A DNA stretch of 64,000 nt from Mallotus nudiflorus (lineage: Eukaryota > Streptophyta > Magnoliopsida > Malpighiales > Euphorbiaceae). The first letter of the stretch is position 1, and each line of letters starts with the position of its first letter. Shown piece by piece: positions 24,833-35,463 of the stretch. Position numbers and translations under genes: made by a program. The notes beneath the pieces were generated by a model. It was not told the origin of the DNA. It was given only the letters and a program-made list of their open reading frames with translations, and did no database searches. Location of the stretch: positions 2,170,001 to 2,234,000 of the forward strand of contig CANTUR010000039.1 in assembly GCA_947683625.1 (NCBI GenBank), in the 5' to 3' direction.

Positions 24833-25694
24833 ACTCCTCATGAGCGCTCCTTACAAACATGAGTAGCTCGTAAGGACACCTTTGATAGAATTTAATGGAT
24901 ATTTTTTAATGCAACAGTCCTCAAACTAATGCTCACAAGCCAGAATGGATTCCTCACGATCCTGAGCATTACTTTAGATGCAAAAAGTCCAAGATTGATT
25001 CAAAAATCAATTATAGATGTTGGAGACATGTTTGATACATTCAACAGCCATATTTTTTATGTTTCTCTATATAAACACTCCATAGAGTTCAATTGAAAGG
25101 TTAAGAAACTTGTTTATCATTCATTCTCTCTTAAGCATTCAATTGAGCTCTTAAATTCTCTTTTAAATAATTCTTTATTTGTGTAACTCTGGTGAGAGTT
25201 GGTTATGTGTTAGAAATAGATTTCTCTTAATCTTAAATCTTAGGATATATTAGAAGGGAAGTGAGATTTATTTATAAAGGAATTTCTTTAAGTGTTTTCC
25301 ATTAAAAAACTTGGGATTTAATTTTTGAGTAAGCCTTAAAAACTCAAGTTGTAAAGTTGTAAGATTAAGCCATAAAAACACTTGTGTAATTTCAATCTTG
25401 TGAATAAGATTGTGGGTGATTGAAAATCCTAACTTGGGTATAAGTTAGGTGGAGACATATGATTGTTTTGAATCCGAACTCCTTAAATCATTGTGTTCTT
25501 CATTCTTCCTTCTCAACATTCATTCAATTCTTGCAAATAATTCTTTTAATTTTCTATTTTTATTCGTTAGCCTTATTCACCCCCCCTCTAAGGCTCTTTC
25601 AAGCTTCCATTACGTCACTAGATATATCATGACATCAATAATTAATCAACAAAACTATAATTAGATAGAATTATAAAGAAATAGAATGTTATAC

Positions 25695-25771
25695 CTATTG
25701 ACTGATTCTTGAATTTCCTTCGCCATAGAGAAGAAAGGATCCTTCTCCCACCGATCAAAACTTGAAGCCAT
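25695..25771 (-). pseudogene. Orphan first exon resembling plant syntaxin/t-SNARE protein
   Basis: On minus, ATG at 25771-25769 opens a 77-base exon encoding MASSFDRWEKDPFF plus about twelve residues (SMAKEIQESVNR), ended by a GT donor (AATAG|GTATAAC). The start closely resembles the N-terminus of plant syntaxin/t-SNARE family proteins (syntaxin-6 N-terminal type), where a first exon ends at about this point. The following exon, expected to continue with the helical syntaxin-6 N domain, was not found between here and element A (which begins 94 bp away) or in 10.5-12.3 kb beyond it. It is either a gene fragment or the 5' end of a gene broken by rearrangement. The similarity is recalled from family knowledge, not computed. 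Confidence 0.55.
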
Positions 25772-26545
25772 TTGCAACTAGAATTAAATCTTCACCAAAT
25801 ACAAATAGAAAGAACTAAGATTAAACCTGATGTGGTGATAGTGTGCATTAAAGAATTATGCTTGAAAATTTGAAACTACAAAAGTATATAAAACAAGAAC
25901 CTAAGATTTGTTGTAATCTAAAAATAAGAAGGAGGAAGGAAGGTGAGGAGGAGCTTTTATTTTGGGTACAAAATGAATCATAATCTAAAAATGAAATAGT
26001 AATAAGAGCAATCCATGTCCAAAGATTATTAATAACGTATAGTAGGTTAAATCTTAAATTGATACCTAACAACAACTATAAGTTGCCAAGAGAACTTTAT
26101 GATAAGTTCATTAATTCTATTTTGGTTCAGTTTCAATAGGTATAATTAATTCATTTGTTTTGGTTGATGAAATTGCTATATAAATATTTCCTTTCTTAGT
26201 GATATGGAAATATTTTTTTTTGTTTATTTTTTTATGTTGCATATTAATTTTTTGTGTAATTTAATATAAAATAAAAATTAAGGGTAATTAATAATGAATT
26301 GCCTAAATGATTAATATGATGAAATTTTGCACAATGTGATAAATTAATGATAACTAAACATATAGTAGTAGATGATGATTGTGAAACTTAGTGAGCTTTT
26401 GATTCTATACTATATGCTAATTAATTTATCAATAATATATTTGAAAATTATGACAAAATTTATTTGTGTTATGCTAGTAATTAATATAAAATAACATTAA
26501 TTAATTATGTGCAAATATGTTTTCATACAAAATTTTCTTTGTGAA
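25772..26545. other. Flank between the orphan exon and Copia element C
   Basis: AT-rich DNA with no supported gene. The part next to 25771 could be the 5' UTR and promoter of the orphan exon. The 5' LTR and primer site of element C should lie here but I could not recognise them. Confidence 0.4.
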
Positions 26546-27179
26546 ATGACTATTACTTTTAAGAATATTGTTGCTGAGTTAAACACAAGTGAAAAACTAA
26601 ATGGCGATAATTATAAAATTTAGAATTTAAAGATTCGGTATGTCTTAGAAGAGCAAAAGACTTTTGAATTTTTGAATCATATCTTGGACGAGCCAAAAGA
26701 TAGCACTAAGACCTAACTTCATAGGGACCATGACACTTATGAAGCATAAAAGACAAGCAATTCATTGGCTTGCATTACGTTGTTGAGCAGTAGAAAGAAT
26801 AATCTCATGCATGAGTTTAAGAATTATAATATTTCCAAGGAGATGTGGGCAGCTCTAAAGTTAAAGTTTACTGGAACTTTTATTACTAAACTGAGAAAAC
26901 TCACTATCAAGTTTGATACATATAAGAAATGCCCTAATCATAACATAAGACAATAATTAAGAGAAATATCTAATATGATTAGTGAGTTAAACTAATCTTG
27001 CCACACTCTTACTAATGAACAACAAATTTATGTTGTTAATTGATCACTTCCTTATTACTGGGAGCACATGTAGGTGCATCTTATCCATATTGAGAGTATC
27101 AAGACTCTTAATGATGTTGCACATCATTTGGAACTAGAAAAATGATGTATTAAGGCATTAAGGTCTACTATTAATGTGT
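26546..27179 (+). pseudogene. gag of Copia element C, N-terminal part
   Basis: From ATG 26546 one frame can be followed to the insertion point: MTITFKNIVAELNTSEKLNG, then KIRYVLEEQKTFEFL, then ISKEMWAALKLKFTG, and HLELEK near 27139. This is the capsid-type gag of plant Copia elements. At least six in-frame stops interrupt it; the one in the N-Y-K-I-stop-N-L segment stands where the family has Trp, and several others stand where Gln is common. Gypsy element G1 begins immediately after the INV codons. Confidence 0.75.
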
Positions 27180-28108
27180 TGATGGAAATTATTAGTTACA
27201 ATATGTAAACTCCCTAATAGTATAAGAACTATAATAACTTATGATGAAGAATCTAACACACTCTAATAATTTCTATGTTTAGGACCGTTCAAGAGTTGAG
27301 ATAAGAATAGAGATAAACTAATTCACCCTTTTACCAGTAAGGATAAAAGACCAAATTAGACTTTGTAATCTTCCCACGCCATAAACAAAAGACTTTGATA
27401 AGTAAAGAAGAAGGTAAAGCTTTAGATTTTGACGCCACAAGCTAAACAATGCTTGATAAGTTACAAAGTTCATGCAAGAACTTAAAAGAAAATTTCTTAC
27501 CAAAGAAACTCAACTTCATTCAAATGTATTATGCCTTACAAAGAAGAAATGGCTTTGTTTATATATAAGACAAAGCCATGTACACACACCTATTCTAGAT
27601 ACTAAAACATGGGATTATAACTATTCTTTACCACCATTATTTGGCAAATATACCATTAATGGTATTAATCACTTTCTAACAACTATATTATGCATAAAAG
27701 AGCAACCCCATCAATTATTATATTAAAAGATGCCTTTTTAATAACTTATTATGTTGTTGAAATATTGAACAAAATTTTTTAAGTTGTACAAAAGGTTTTA
27801 TTACTTGTATTAACACTATTTGTAACTTTCCAAAATTTCAAAAAAAAGCATCAGGTGCTGAATAAGGCGTTGGTGCATTTTCCACTTAATTTTGATGATG
27901 CATTATAATTCTTTGGGCCTCTACTTGTCCTTCATTGACTGGAATTGTATTTTGGTGTTAGGCCTTCCATATGTCTTGAATGAGTCCAATTAAAGCCTCT
28001 TGTAACTTCTTTGATTTTGATCTTATCATTGGGCCTTCTTGAACTTTAAATGCCTTATTGCTCACTTGGAACTTATTAGGCCATGAACTTGAGTTTGGAT
28101 TCATATTA
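27180..28108 (-). repeat. 3' LTR of Gypsy G1
   Basis: Second copy of the LTR. The start on minus has mutated from TGATG to TAATA. The pol frame appears to run into this LTR (a stretch like GPMIRSKSKKLQEALIGLIQ on minus near 27960-28030), so pol and LTR overlap. Confidence 0.85.
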
Positions 28109-28161
28109 TTGCCCCTTTCTTCAATTGGATTCATCCTCGAATAGTTTCCTTCATTATCACC

Positions 28162-29676
28162 TGTTGGGTTTCATGATTTAAAAACACAATAAAAATTAAA
28201 ACTTTTAATCACAAACCCTAACCTGGATCCAAGTAATTCGATTAATTTATTTAAAACTAGGGTTTTCAAATCTTACCATAAATGCAGAAGAGGCAAGATT
28301 TTTGGAAGGCAGAGAGGAGGTTCACTCTAGTGATACCTTACCTCGAGCTTTTAATTTTAGTAGTTCGGATCAAGACGTCTCTAAAAGAATTCGTCCTCCA
28401 TAAGCGTCCATACGAACAACCCTTGATTAAAATGAAAACTTTGTGTGCTAGCACTTCTCTTAATTTCTCACAAATCAAGAACAAAAACACTATGTGTTTA
28501 AGTTTTTCTAAGAGGAGAAAAATGAATTTTTAGTGGCTAATGATTGAGTTAGTGAAACCCTCGAGAATATAACATATTTATAGATCTTTAATTATGGTTT
28601 CATTTACCAAAATAACTTTTTTAGTAATTTCTCAATTATTATTGTTTTGATTTTATTTAAAATTAAATTAGAAATAATATTCTATTTATTTAAGATAACC
28701 TTTATCTTAAATAAATAAACTATTTATTTATTTCCATATAGCATATTTGGGCTTCTCAAACCCATATCCGTTTTTGGGCCTATTCTAAGTGTGTGACCTT
28801 GTAGGTTCACATGACATTGGCAATGGGCCTTAAATCTCTATTTAGGCCTAAAAGTCATAAGTGGCCTCTAGCAAGACATTATGACTACCCAAGTCATGTG
28901 AAGTCAATAATCTAACATAACCTAATTTATAATAAATATTGTAATCCTTTTATCATATGATATCTTGATTGAATATAAGACATAGTTTCTATCATCCTTA
29001 TATAATTCAATCATATTATTTCTTGACTTTAAGTAGACTGAGAATGATAACTCTTTATCAATTCACTTTAGCATGGCCATGCATTTTCCTCAGTCTATCT
29101 TGTTAAGGGGCCCATAGATATCTTACTTAGATTAAATGAGGGACAAATTCCTTCTCAATCACTCACATTCCTCACATAACTCATTTTATATCCAACAACA
29201 ATCTATTTAATCATCCTGTTAAAGACAATGTTAGATTGTGTCAAAAAATATAATAGTTATGTAGAAATCCATGATGATTTCAAGGTCAAAGGACTAAATC
29301 AATATTATTATGATGAGAATTACTTATGACAATTATCTATGTAGTATTCTCATGATGGGTCAATCCAGTACATTATTTCCCAAATAAATACCTATGAGGT
29401 GACTTAATATCTCATGTTCATGATCAGTAAAACATAATCATCAATCAACATTATACTAGCCATAACATGTTATTATGACTAGGGATAATTTGAATAGAAC
29501 TCATATTTAATCTAAGGGTTTTACTATTAAGTCACATACTTGATGACCTTAGTAAGAATTGACTATTCAAGTAATTATCATAACACAAAATGATGACGAA
29601 AAATTCCTCTTTATTAAATAAAATGATAAAGTTAAAACATGGTCATACATGATTGACCTAGTGCATATCACTAACA
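28162..29676 (-). mobile_element. Copia-type solo LTR inside the pol 3' end of Gypsy G1
   Basis: 1515 bp with ends TGTT...AACA and perfect TCACC copies at 28157-28161 and 29677-29681. Read on minus it starts TGTTAGTGATATGCACTAGG; a plausible TATAAATA lies on minus near 28575-28583, which supports that orientation. No internal coding DNA remains. Removing it and one TCACC rejoins the G1 pol frame (FDVGD into a segment ending NPIEERGN), confirming it is a later insertion. Confidence 0.88.
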
Positions 29677-32600
29677 TCACCTACATCAAACAAAGACAAG
29701 TCAGTAACATTAAAAGTGGCACTAACATTACCATACTCACTAGGTAGTTCTAGTTTATAGGAATTATTATTGATGCGTTGTAGCACTTTGAAAGGATTAT
29801 CTCCTTTTGGCATTAGCTTTGATTTCCTTTGGTTAGGAAACCTTTCTTTCCTTAAGTGCACCTACACCTAATCTCCAGGTTCAAATATGACTTGCTTCCT
29901 TCCTTTGTTGTGTTGTTTTTCATATTGGAGTGTTTTCTTCTTAAATTGTGCATGAACTTTCTCATGTAAAGATTTGACAAATTTAGCTCTTTACTTCCCT
30001 TCCAAATTTACTTTCTCCATGGGTAGTGGTAGTAGGTCCAATGGTGTCAATGGATTAAACCCATATACAACTTCAAATGGTGAATGGTTGGTGGCACTAC
30101 GTACACTCCTATTGTAGGCAAACTTAATATGTGGCAAGCATTCTTCCTAATTTTTCAAGTTCTTTTGGATGACAACCCTCAATAGTATTGATAAGAGTTC
30201 TATTAACCACCTCCATTTGTGGATGACAAGTTATGGAGTATAAGAGTTTAGTTCCTATCTTTCCCCATAAGGTCTTCCAAAAGTGGCTTAGGAACTTGAC
30301 ATCATGATCACTCATAATTGTTTTTAGAACTCCATGCAGCCTAACAATCTCCTTAAAGAAGAGATTTGCAATACGAGCTGCATCATCCATTTTATGACAT
30401 GGAATGAAATATGCCATTTTGCTAAACCTGTCAACAACAATAAAAATAGAATCTTTCCCCCCCTCTGACCTAGGTAATCCTAAAATAAAGTCCATGGAAA
30501 TGTCTACCTAAGGTTCATTTGGTATAGGAAGAGGTGTACACAAACCATGAGGCATTGCTTTAGATTTGGCTTATTTGTAAGTGATGCATTTTTCACAAAC
30601 TCTCTCAACATCCATTTTCATGTGTGGCCAAAAGAAATGGCCATTTAACATATCTAAGGTCTTTTAAATCATAAAATGCCCCATTAAACCCCCACTACAT
30701 TCCTCTCTCACAAGTAACTCTCTCAAAGAACTTTATGGCACACACAACTTGTTTTCTCTAAATAAAAAACCCTCAAATATGTAAAACTTGTCAAAACCCC
30801 CTTTCTCACATGCCCCATAAAACATTAGCAAAATCATGGTCATTTGGATAAAGATCTTTTATATACTTAAATCTTAATAATTTTGCATCAAATTTAGAGA
30901 TTAAGGCATACCTTCTTGACAAAGCATCGACTACCATATTCTCTTTACCTTTCTTGTACTTAATGTCATATGGAAAGGATTTAATGAATTCCATCCACTC
31001 AGCATGTCTCTTGCTTAGCTTGTCTTTTCCTTTAATGTACTTTAAGGACTCATGATCGGTGTGAATTATAAATTCCTTATTGCCAAGGTAATGTTGCTAA
31101 GTTTTCAACACTCTCACCAATGCATAGAATTCTTTGTCATATGTAGGGTAGTTTAGACTTGGTCCACTTAGCTTTTCACTAAAGAATGCAATGGGCTTGC
31201 CTTCTTGCATTAAGACTCCACTAATACCTATGCCACTTGCATTACACTCAATTTTAAAAAGTTTATTAAATTCAGGAAAAGATAATAAAGGTGTAGAACT
31301 TAGTTTGTCTTTTAGAAAGTTAAAAGCCTTATTTTGCTCTTTTCCCCATTTAAAACCAACATTCTTTTTTATGCATTCAGTTAATGGTGCAACTATAGTA
31401 GAAAAATCTTTAATGAATCTCCTATAGAAACTAGCTAAACCATGAAAACTTCTTACATCACTAACACTTGTGGGTGTTGGCCAATCTCTAATGACTTTTA
31501 CTTTTCCTTGATCAATATGAATGCCCTTTTCATTAACAACATAGCCAAGAAAAGTAACTTCATTAGTGCAAAATGTGCATTTCTTTAGATTAGTATACAA
31601 CTTTGCTTTTCTAAGCACATTAAAAACACAATGCATATGTTGTGCATGCTCATCTAAATTTTTGCTATAAATCAAGATATCATCAAAATAGGCAACAACA
31701 AATTTCCTAATGAAAGCTCTCAAAATATGATTCATTAACCTTATGAAAGTGTTAAATGCATTAGTTAAACTAAAAGGCATTACGAACATAACCCTTCTCT
31801 ATAATCTCACTTACTTGCTTTTGGATCTCCCTAGTTTCCTTTAGATTAGTTCTATAGGCTGGTCTATTTGGAATGCTAGCTCTAGGTATGAAGTCTATTT
31901 GGTGTTCAACACCTCTTTTAGGTGGTAAACCATATGAAATTTCATTCGAAAATAAATCTTCATAATCCTGCAAAAGATCAACTATAACACTAGGCAAATT
32001 TTAGGTTATTTCATTAGAAATAAGCAAAATCTCCTTATGCATAAGTACAAGTATGGATTGTTTCAAGGTCAAAGCTTTCTTCATATCACTCATTTTGGCA
32101 TACACTCATTTTTCTTTCATTTATTTCTAACTTGTTTTCTCTCCCCTTGGATTGCCCATTTTGGTCAAATTGAAAGGAATCTTTAGGCTCACTCAACTCT
32201 TATTTTTCTTTTTTCTCAAAGGTTTCCCTTCCCAAAGAGTTCCCCAATGAAAATTATAACTCTTTATATTGTTGTTTGATGCGCTTTTGGTCTTCACAAA
32301 TTTCTTTTGGAGATAATGGTCCAAGGTTATACCTTTTTCCATCCATTGTCAAAGAATACCTATTTTTGAAACCATCATGATTTACCTTCCTATCATATTT
32401 CCAAGGTCTTCCCAACTACATATGGGCTACATACATTGGTACGACATCACACAATACCTTATCCTTATATCTACCAATTGAAAAAGAAATTAAGACTTGT
32501 ATATTTACCTTCACTAAACCACTATCATTAAGCCATTGTAATTTGTATGCTTTTGGGTGCTTGTTAAGAGGTAATTTCAATTTCTCCACTAAGAAGGTAC

Positions 32601-32853
32601 TTGCCATATTAGCACAACTTCCACCATCAATAATCATATTGCATAATTTATTAGAAATCAAACAATGAGTATGAAATAAATTTTCCTTTTGCTCCATATG
32701 GTGATCATGTTTATTTTGCAAACTTAATGTTCTGTATACAACTAAATTGTCACCCTTGGCATATTCAATATCGCTACAATCTTCTAAAGGTGGTATTTCA
32801 TCATCACTCTCCGTCTCACTTCCTGATTCAATAGTACCACCTGTCATGATCAT
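29677..32853 (-). pseudogene. pol of Gypsy G1: protease, RT, RNase H, integrase (deleted and broken)
   Basis: Protease: IIDGGSCANMAS in 32416-32853. Reverse transcriptase N-terminus: 31770-31997, with YGLPPKRGVEHQIDFIP. The frame then jumps from EKGYVR straight into VMPFSLTNAF near 31772-31789: the RT palm segment between these blocks, with the first catalytic Asp, is missing, while Y-F-D-D (in AYFDDILIYSKN) is kept. RNase H follows (IECNASGIGISGVLMQEG, TYDKEFYALV). Then FIKSFPYDIKYKKGKENMV and DALSRRYA at 30806-30994. Integrase core is at 30124-30495: MDFILGLPRSE, IMSDHDVKFL and the EVVNRTL Glu. After it VHLRKERFPNQRKSKLMP (about 29800-29861) and FNVTDLSLFDVGD, where a solo LTR cuts the frame. 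No chromodomain was recognised. Confidence 0.86.
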
Positions 32854-33837
32854 AGTTTTTCTATTTGGACACTCCCTAGTAACATGCCTATATCCTAAAC
32901 ATTTAAAGCATCTAATTCCTCTAGTTTGGGTTAGTTGATTCTCACCCTTTCCTTATTACCCAAGTCAATTTTATTTTTATTTTCCTTCACTTTTGACTTA
33001 GCAATAGGTTTACCATCCTTTTTCCCCTAAGAATTTTTCCAAAAAGAATAAGAACTTGGTTTTGAATTATACCTCTTTCCTTTGAATTGATTATTTACTT
33101 TCATGGCCAAATTTACCATTTCTTCAATCTCCATATAATAGTGTAACTCCACAACATTAGCTATGTTTTTATTTAGACCTCTAAAAATTCTTGACATGGT
33201 GGCTTCTCTATCCTCCTCTACATTAGCTTTGATCATGGGCATCTCAATCTCCTTATGGTACTCTTCCATGCTCATAGATCCTTGAGTCAATGTTTATAGC
33301 CTTTAATAAAGCTCTCTATAGTAGTGGCTAGGATTGAATCTCCTCCTCATGATTTGCTTTATTTCCCTCAAAGAGTTCGTAGGTCTTTCTCCATATCTTC
33401 ATTTTCCTTACAAAATTGATCCCACCACACAATAGCATAATCATAAAATTCAACACTAGCAAGCTTTACCTTTTTGTCCTCTGAATAGTTGTGACATTCA
33501 AAGATAAGGTCTACTTTTCTCCCCATTCAAGGTAGATATCATGATCATTTCTCCTTTGGAATGAAGGTATCTTCATTTTGATGCTTCCAAGGTTGTGATT
33601 TACCTCTTCCACACAACCTCTCTTAGCTTGCCTCCTAGTATGTCCAACCAAAGTGATTTGGTCATCCTCTATATCAACTTCTCCATCATACTCCTCTTGA
33701 TCAATTAGTGGTTGCCTCGTCTGTTTAGGTACTCCACGCATTTGATTAAAGAAATCACCATGCCTTTCTAATTTTTCATTAACTCCCTCCATCATCCTGA
33801 ACATTCTTTTAAATTGTTGTTGCATGGCTTGTAACAT
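32854..33837 (-). pseudogene. gag of Gypsy G1 (frameshifted)
   Basis: The start at 33837 (MLQAMQQQFKRMFRMMEG) is followed by an acidic linker and the capsid start KMKIPSFQRRNDHDIYLEW. After a frameshift the capsid continues (VEFYDYAIVWWDQF near 33405-33450), then MSMEEYHKEIEMPMIKA (about 33225-33280). A CCHC zinc knuckle of spacing C-X2-C-X4-H-X4-C is readable at about 32870-32915 (CFKCLGYRHVTREC). Frameshifts and stops inactivate it. Confidence 0.8.
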
Positions 33838-34528
33838 TTGGTCATTTAATGATGATGTGCTTGTTTCTTTAGATATGATTATAAACTTGTAAATTTAAAA
33901 TAAATAAATAGAAATTTGGACCCTCACAACACTCCCTTACGTGTTTCACTCAATAATTGGTACACTCACTCTCGTGTTTGCACTTAAATTTTTTGCTTTT
34001 ATCCTCTCTAATGATCTCACACACTCTTGCCTTTTACCTCTTAAATTTGCTTTATGGGTTCTTAGGTAAACTAAAATCCTCAATCAAAACAAAGTTTAAG
34101 ATTCCAACAATCAATGGAGTGAAAGTTAGGTAGCCTAACAAGAAAAAAAAGGCTTATAAAATGGATCTTAAGAATGCAAATAACATAATGTAGCATAAGA
34201 TTTTTTTTTCAATGACAACAATTAGAATGGTGACACAAGACTCAACACAAAGATCATAAATATTTTTTTTAATTTTTCTAATATGCAAAATTTTTTTTAT
34301 TTTTATTTTTATTTTATTTTTGGATAGTGATAACAATTAGATTGAAATAAGAAATTGATGATAAAAAATAAGATTGAACACTTGAACACTTGAACAAACA
34401 AAAGATAAACTCAAGAACAAGATGAATAAATAGTTTAAAATGAAGAGAAAAAAAATCAAACAATAAGAATTAAAAATAAATAAGGATACGCAAACCTCAA
34501 TCTTGAGCCAAAGCTCCAATACAAAAAA

Positions 34529-35457
34529 TGATGAAAATCATTAGTTACAATACACAAACTCCCTAATAGTATAAGAACTATGATAAGTTGTGATGAAGAA
34601 TCTAACACTCTTCAATAATTTCTATGTTTAGGATCATTCAAGAATTCAGATAAGAATATAGATAAACTAATTCACCCCTTTACCAGTAAGGATAAAAGAT
34701 CAAATTAGACTTTGTAATCTTCCCACACCATAAACAAAAGAGTTTGATAAGTAAAGAAGAAGGCAAAGCTTTGGATTTTGACGCCACAAGCTAAATAATG
34801 CTTGATAAGTCACAAAGTTCATGCAAGAACTTAAAAGAAAATTTCTTACTAAAGAAACTCAATTTCATTTAAATGTATTTTGCCTTACAAAGAAGAAATG
34901 ACTTTGTTTATATAAAAGACAAAGTCATGTACACACACCTATTCTAGATACTAAAACATGGGATTATAACTATTCTTTACCACTATTATTTAGCAAATAT
35001 ACCATTAATGGTATTAATCACTTTCTAACAACTATGTTATGCATAAAAGAGTAACCCCGTGAATTATTATATTAAAAGATTCCTTTTTAATAACTTATTA
35101 TGCTATTGAAATATTGAACAAAACATTTTATGTTGTATAAAGGGTGTTATTGCTTGTAATAACACTCTTTGTAACTTTCCAAAATGTCAAAAAAATGCAT
35201 CAGGTGTTGAATAAGGTGTTAGTACATTTTCCACTTAATTTTCATGATGCATTATGATTCTTTGGGCCTCCACTTGTCTTTCATTTATTGGAATTGTATT
35301 TTGGTGTTAGGCCTTCCATATGTCTTGAATAAGTCCAATTAAAGCCTTTTGTAACTTTTTTTATTTTAATTTTGTCATTGGGCCTTCTTGAACTTTAAAT
35401 GCCTCATTGCTCACTTGGAACTTATTGGGCCATGAACTTGAGTTTGGATTCACATCA
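34529..35457 (-). repeat. 5' LTR of Gypsy G1
   Basis: 929 bp, matched over its length by 27180-28108. On minus it starts TGATGTGAATCCAAACTC and ends GATTTTCATCA. Just downstream on minus is TTGTATTGGAGCTTTGG (about 34507-34524), possibly a decayed initiator-Met primer site (TTGGTATCAGAGC type). Confidence 0.88.
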
Positions 35458-35463
35458 CATGTG

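Larger units (their letters stand above)
12276..25601 (+). mobile_element. Complete Copia (SIRE-like) LTR retrotransposon, element A
   Basis: Order along + is 5' LTR, tRNA primer site, gag, protease, integrase, reverse transcriptase, RNase H, a third ORF, polypurine tract and 3' LTR. Integrase before reverse transcriptase makes it Ty1/Copia; a large gag, a long region after pol with a third ORF, and LTRs over 1.3 kb point to the Sirevirus (SIRE) group. LTRs are TG...CA and flanked by a perfect 5 bp duplication. All three coding regions contain stops and frameshifts, so it is non-autonomous now. The two LTRs differ at very roughly one base in ten by eye, implying an old insertion. Its 3' LTR carries a nested solo LTR (22562-24832). 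Confidence 0.92.
22015..25601 (+). repeat. 3' LTR of Copia element A, interrupted
   Basis: The LTR is in two parts, 22015-22561 and 24838-25601 (total 1311 bp against 1319 bp in the 5' LTR), separated by a nested solo LTR and its duplicated 5 bp. Both parts align with the 5' LTR in order and orientation. Confidence 0.92.
27180..35457 (-). mobile_element. Full-length Ty3/Gypsy element G1 inserted in Copia C
   Basis: Two LTRs of equal length (929 bp each, 27180-28108 and 34529-35457) bracket a minus-strand gag-pol. Ends on minus are TGATG...CATCA. The order gag, protease, reverse transcriptase, RNase H, integrase makes it Gypsy. ATGTGT occurs directly left of the element (27174-27179) and one base right of it (35459-35464), consistent with a target duplication. 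The LTRs differ mostly by transitions, by eye somewhat over 5 percent. Coding regions are broken and reverse transcriptase has an internal deletion, so it is inactive. A solo LTR (28162-29676) sits in the pol 3' end. Confidence 0.9.

Noticed and set aside
31191..31427. 78-codon plus frame within Gypsy G1
   Set aside because: It is antisense to the RNase H region of the pol gene.
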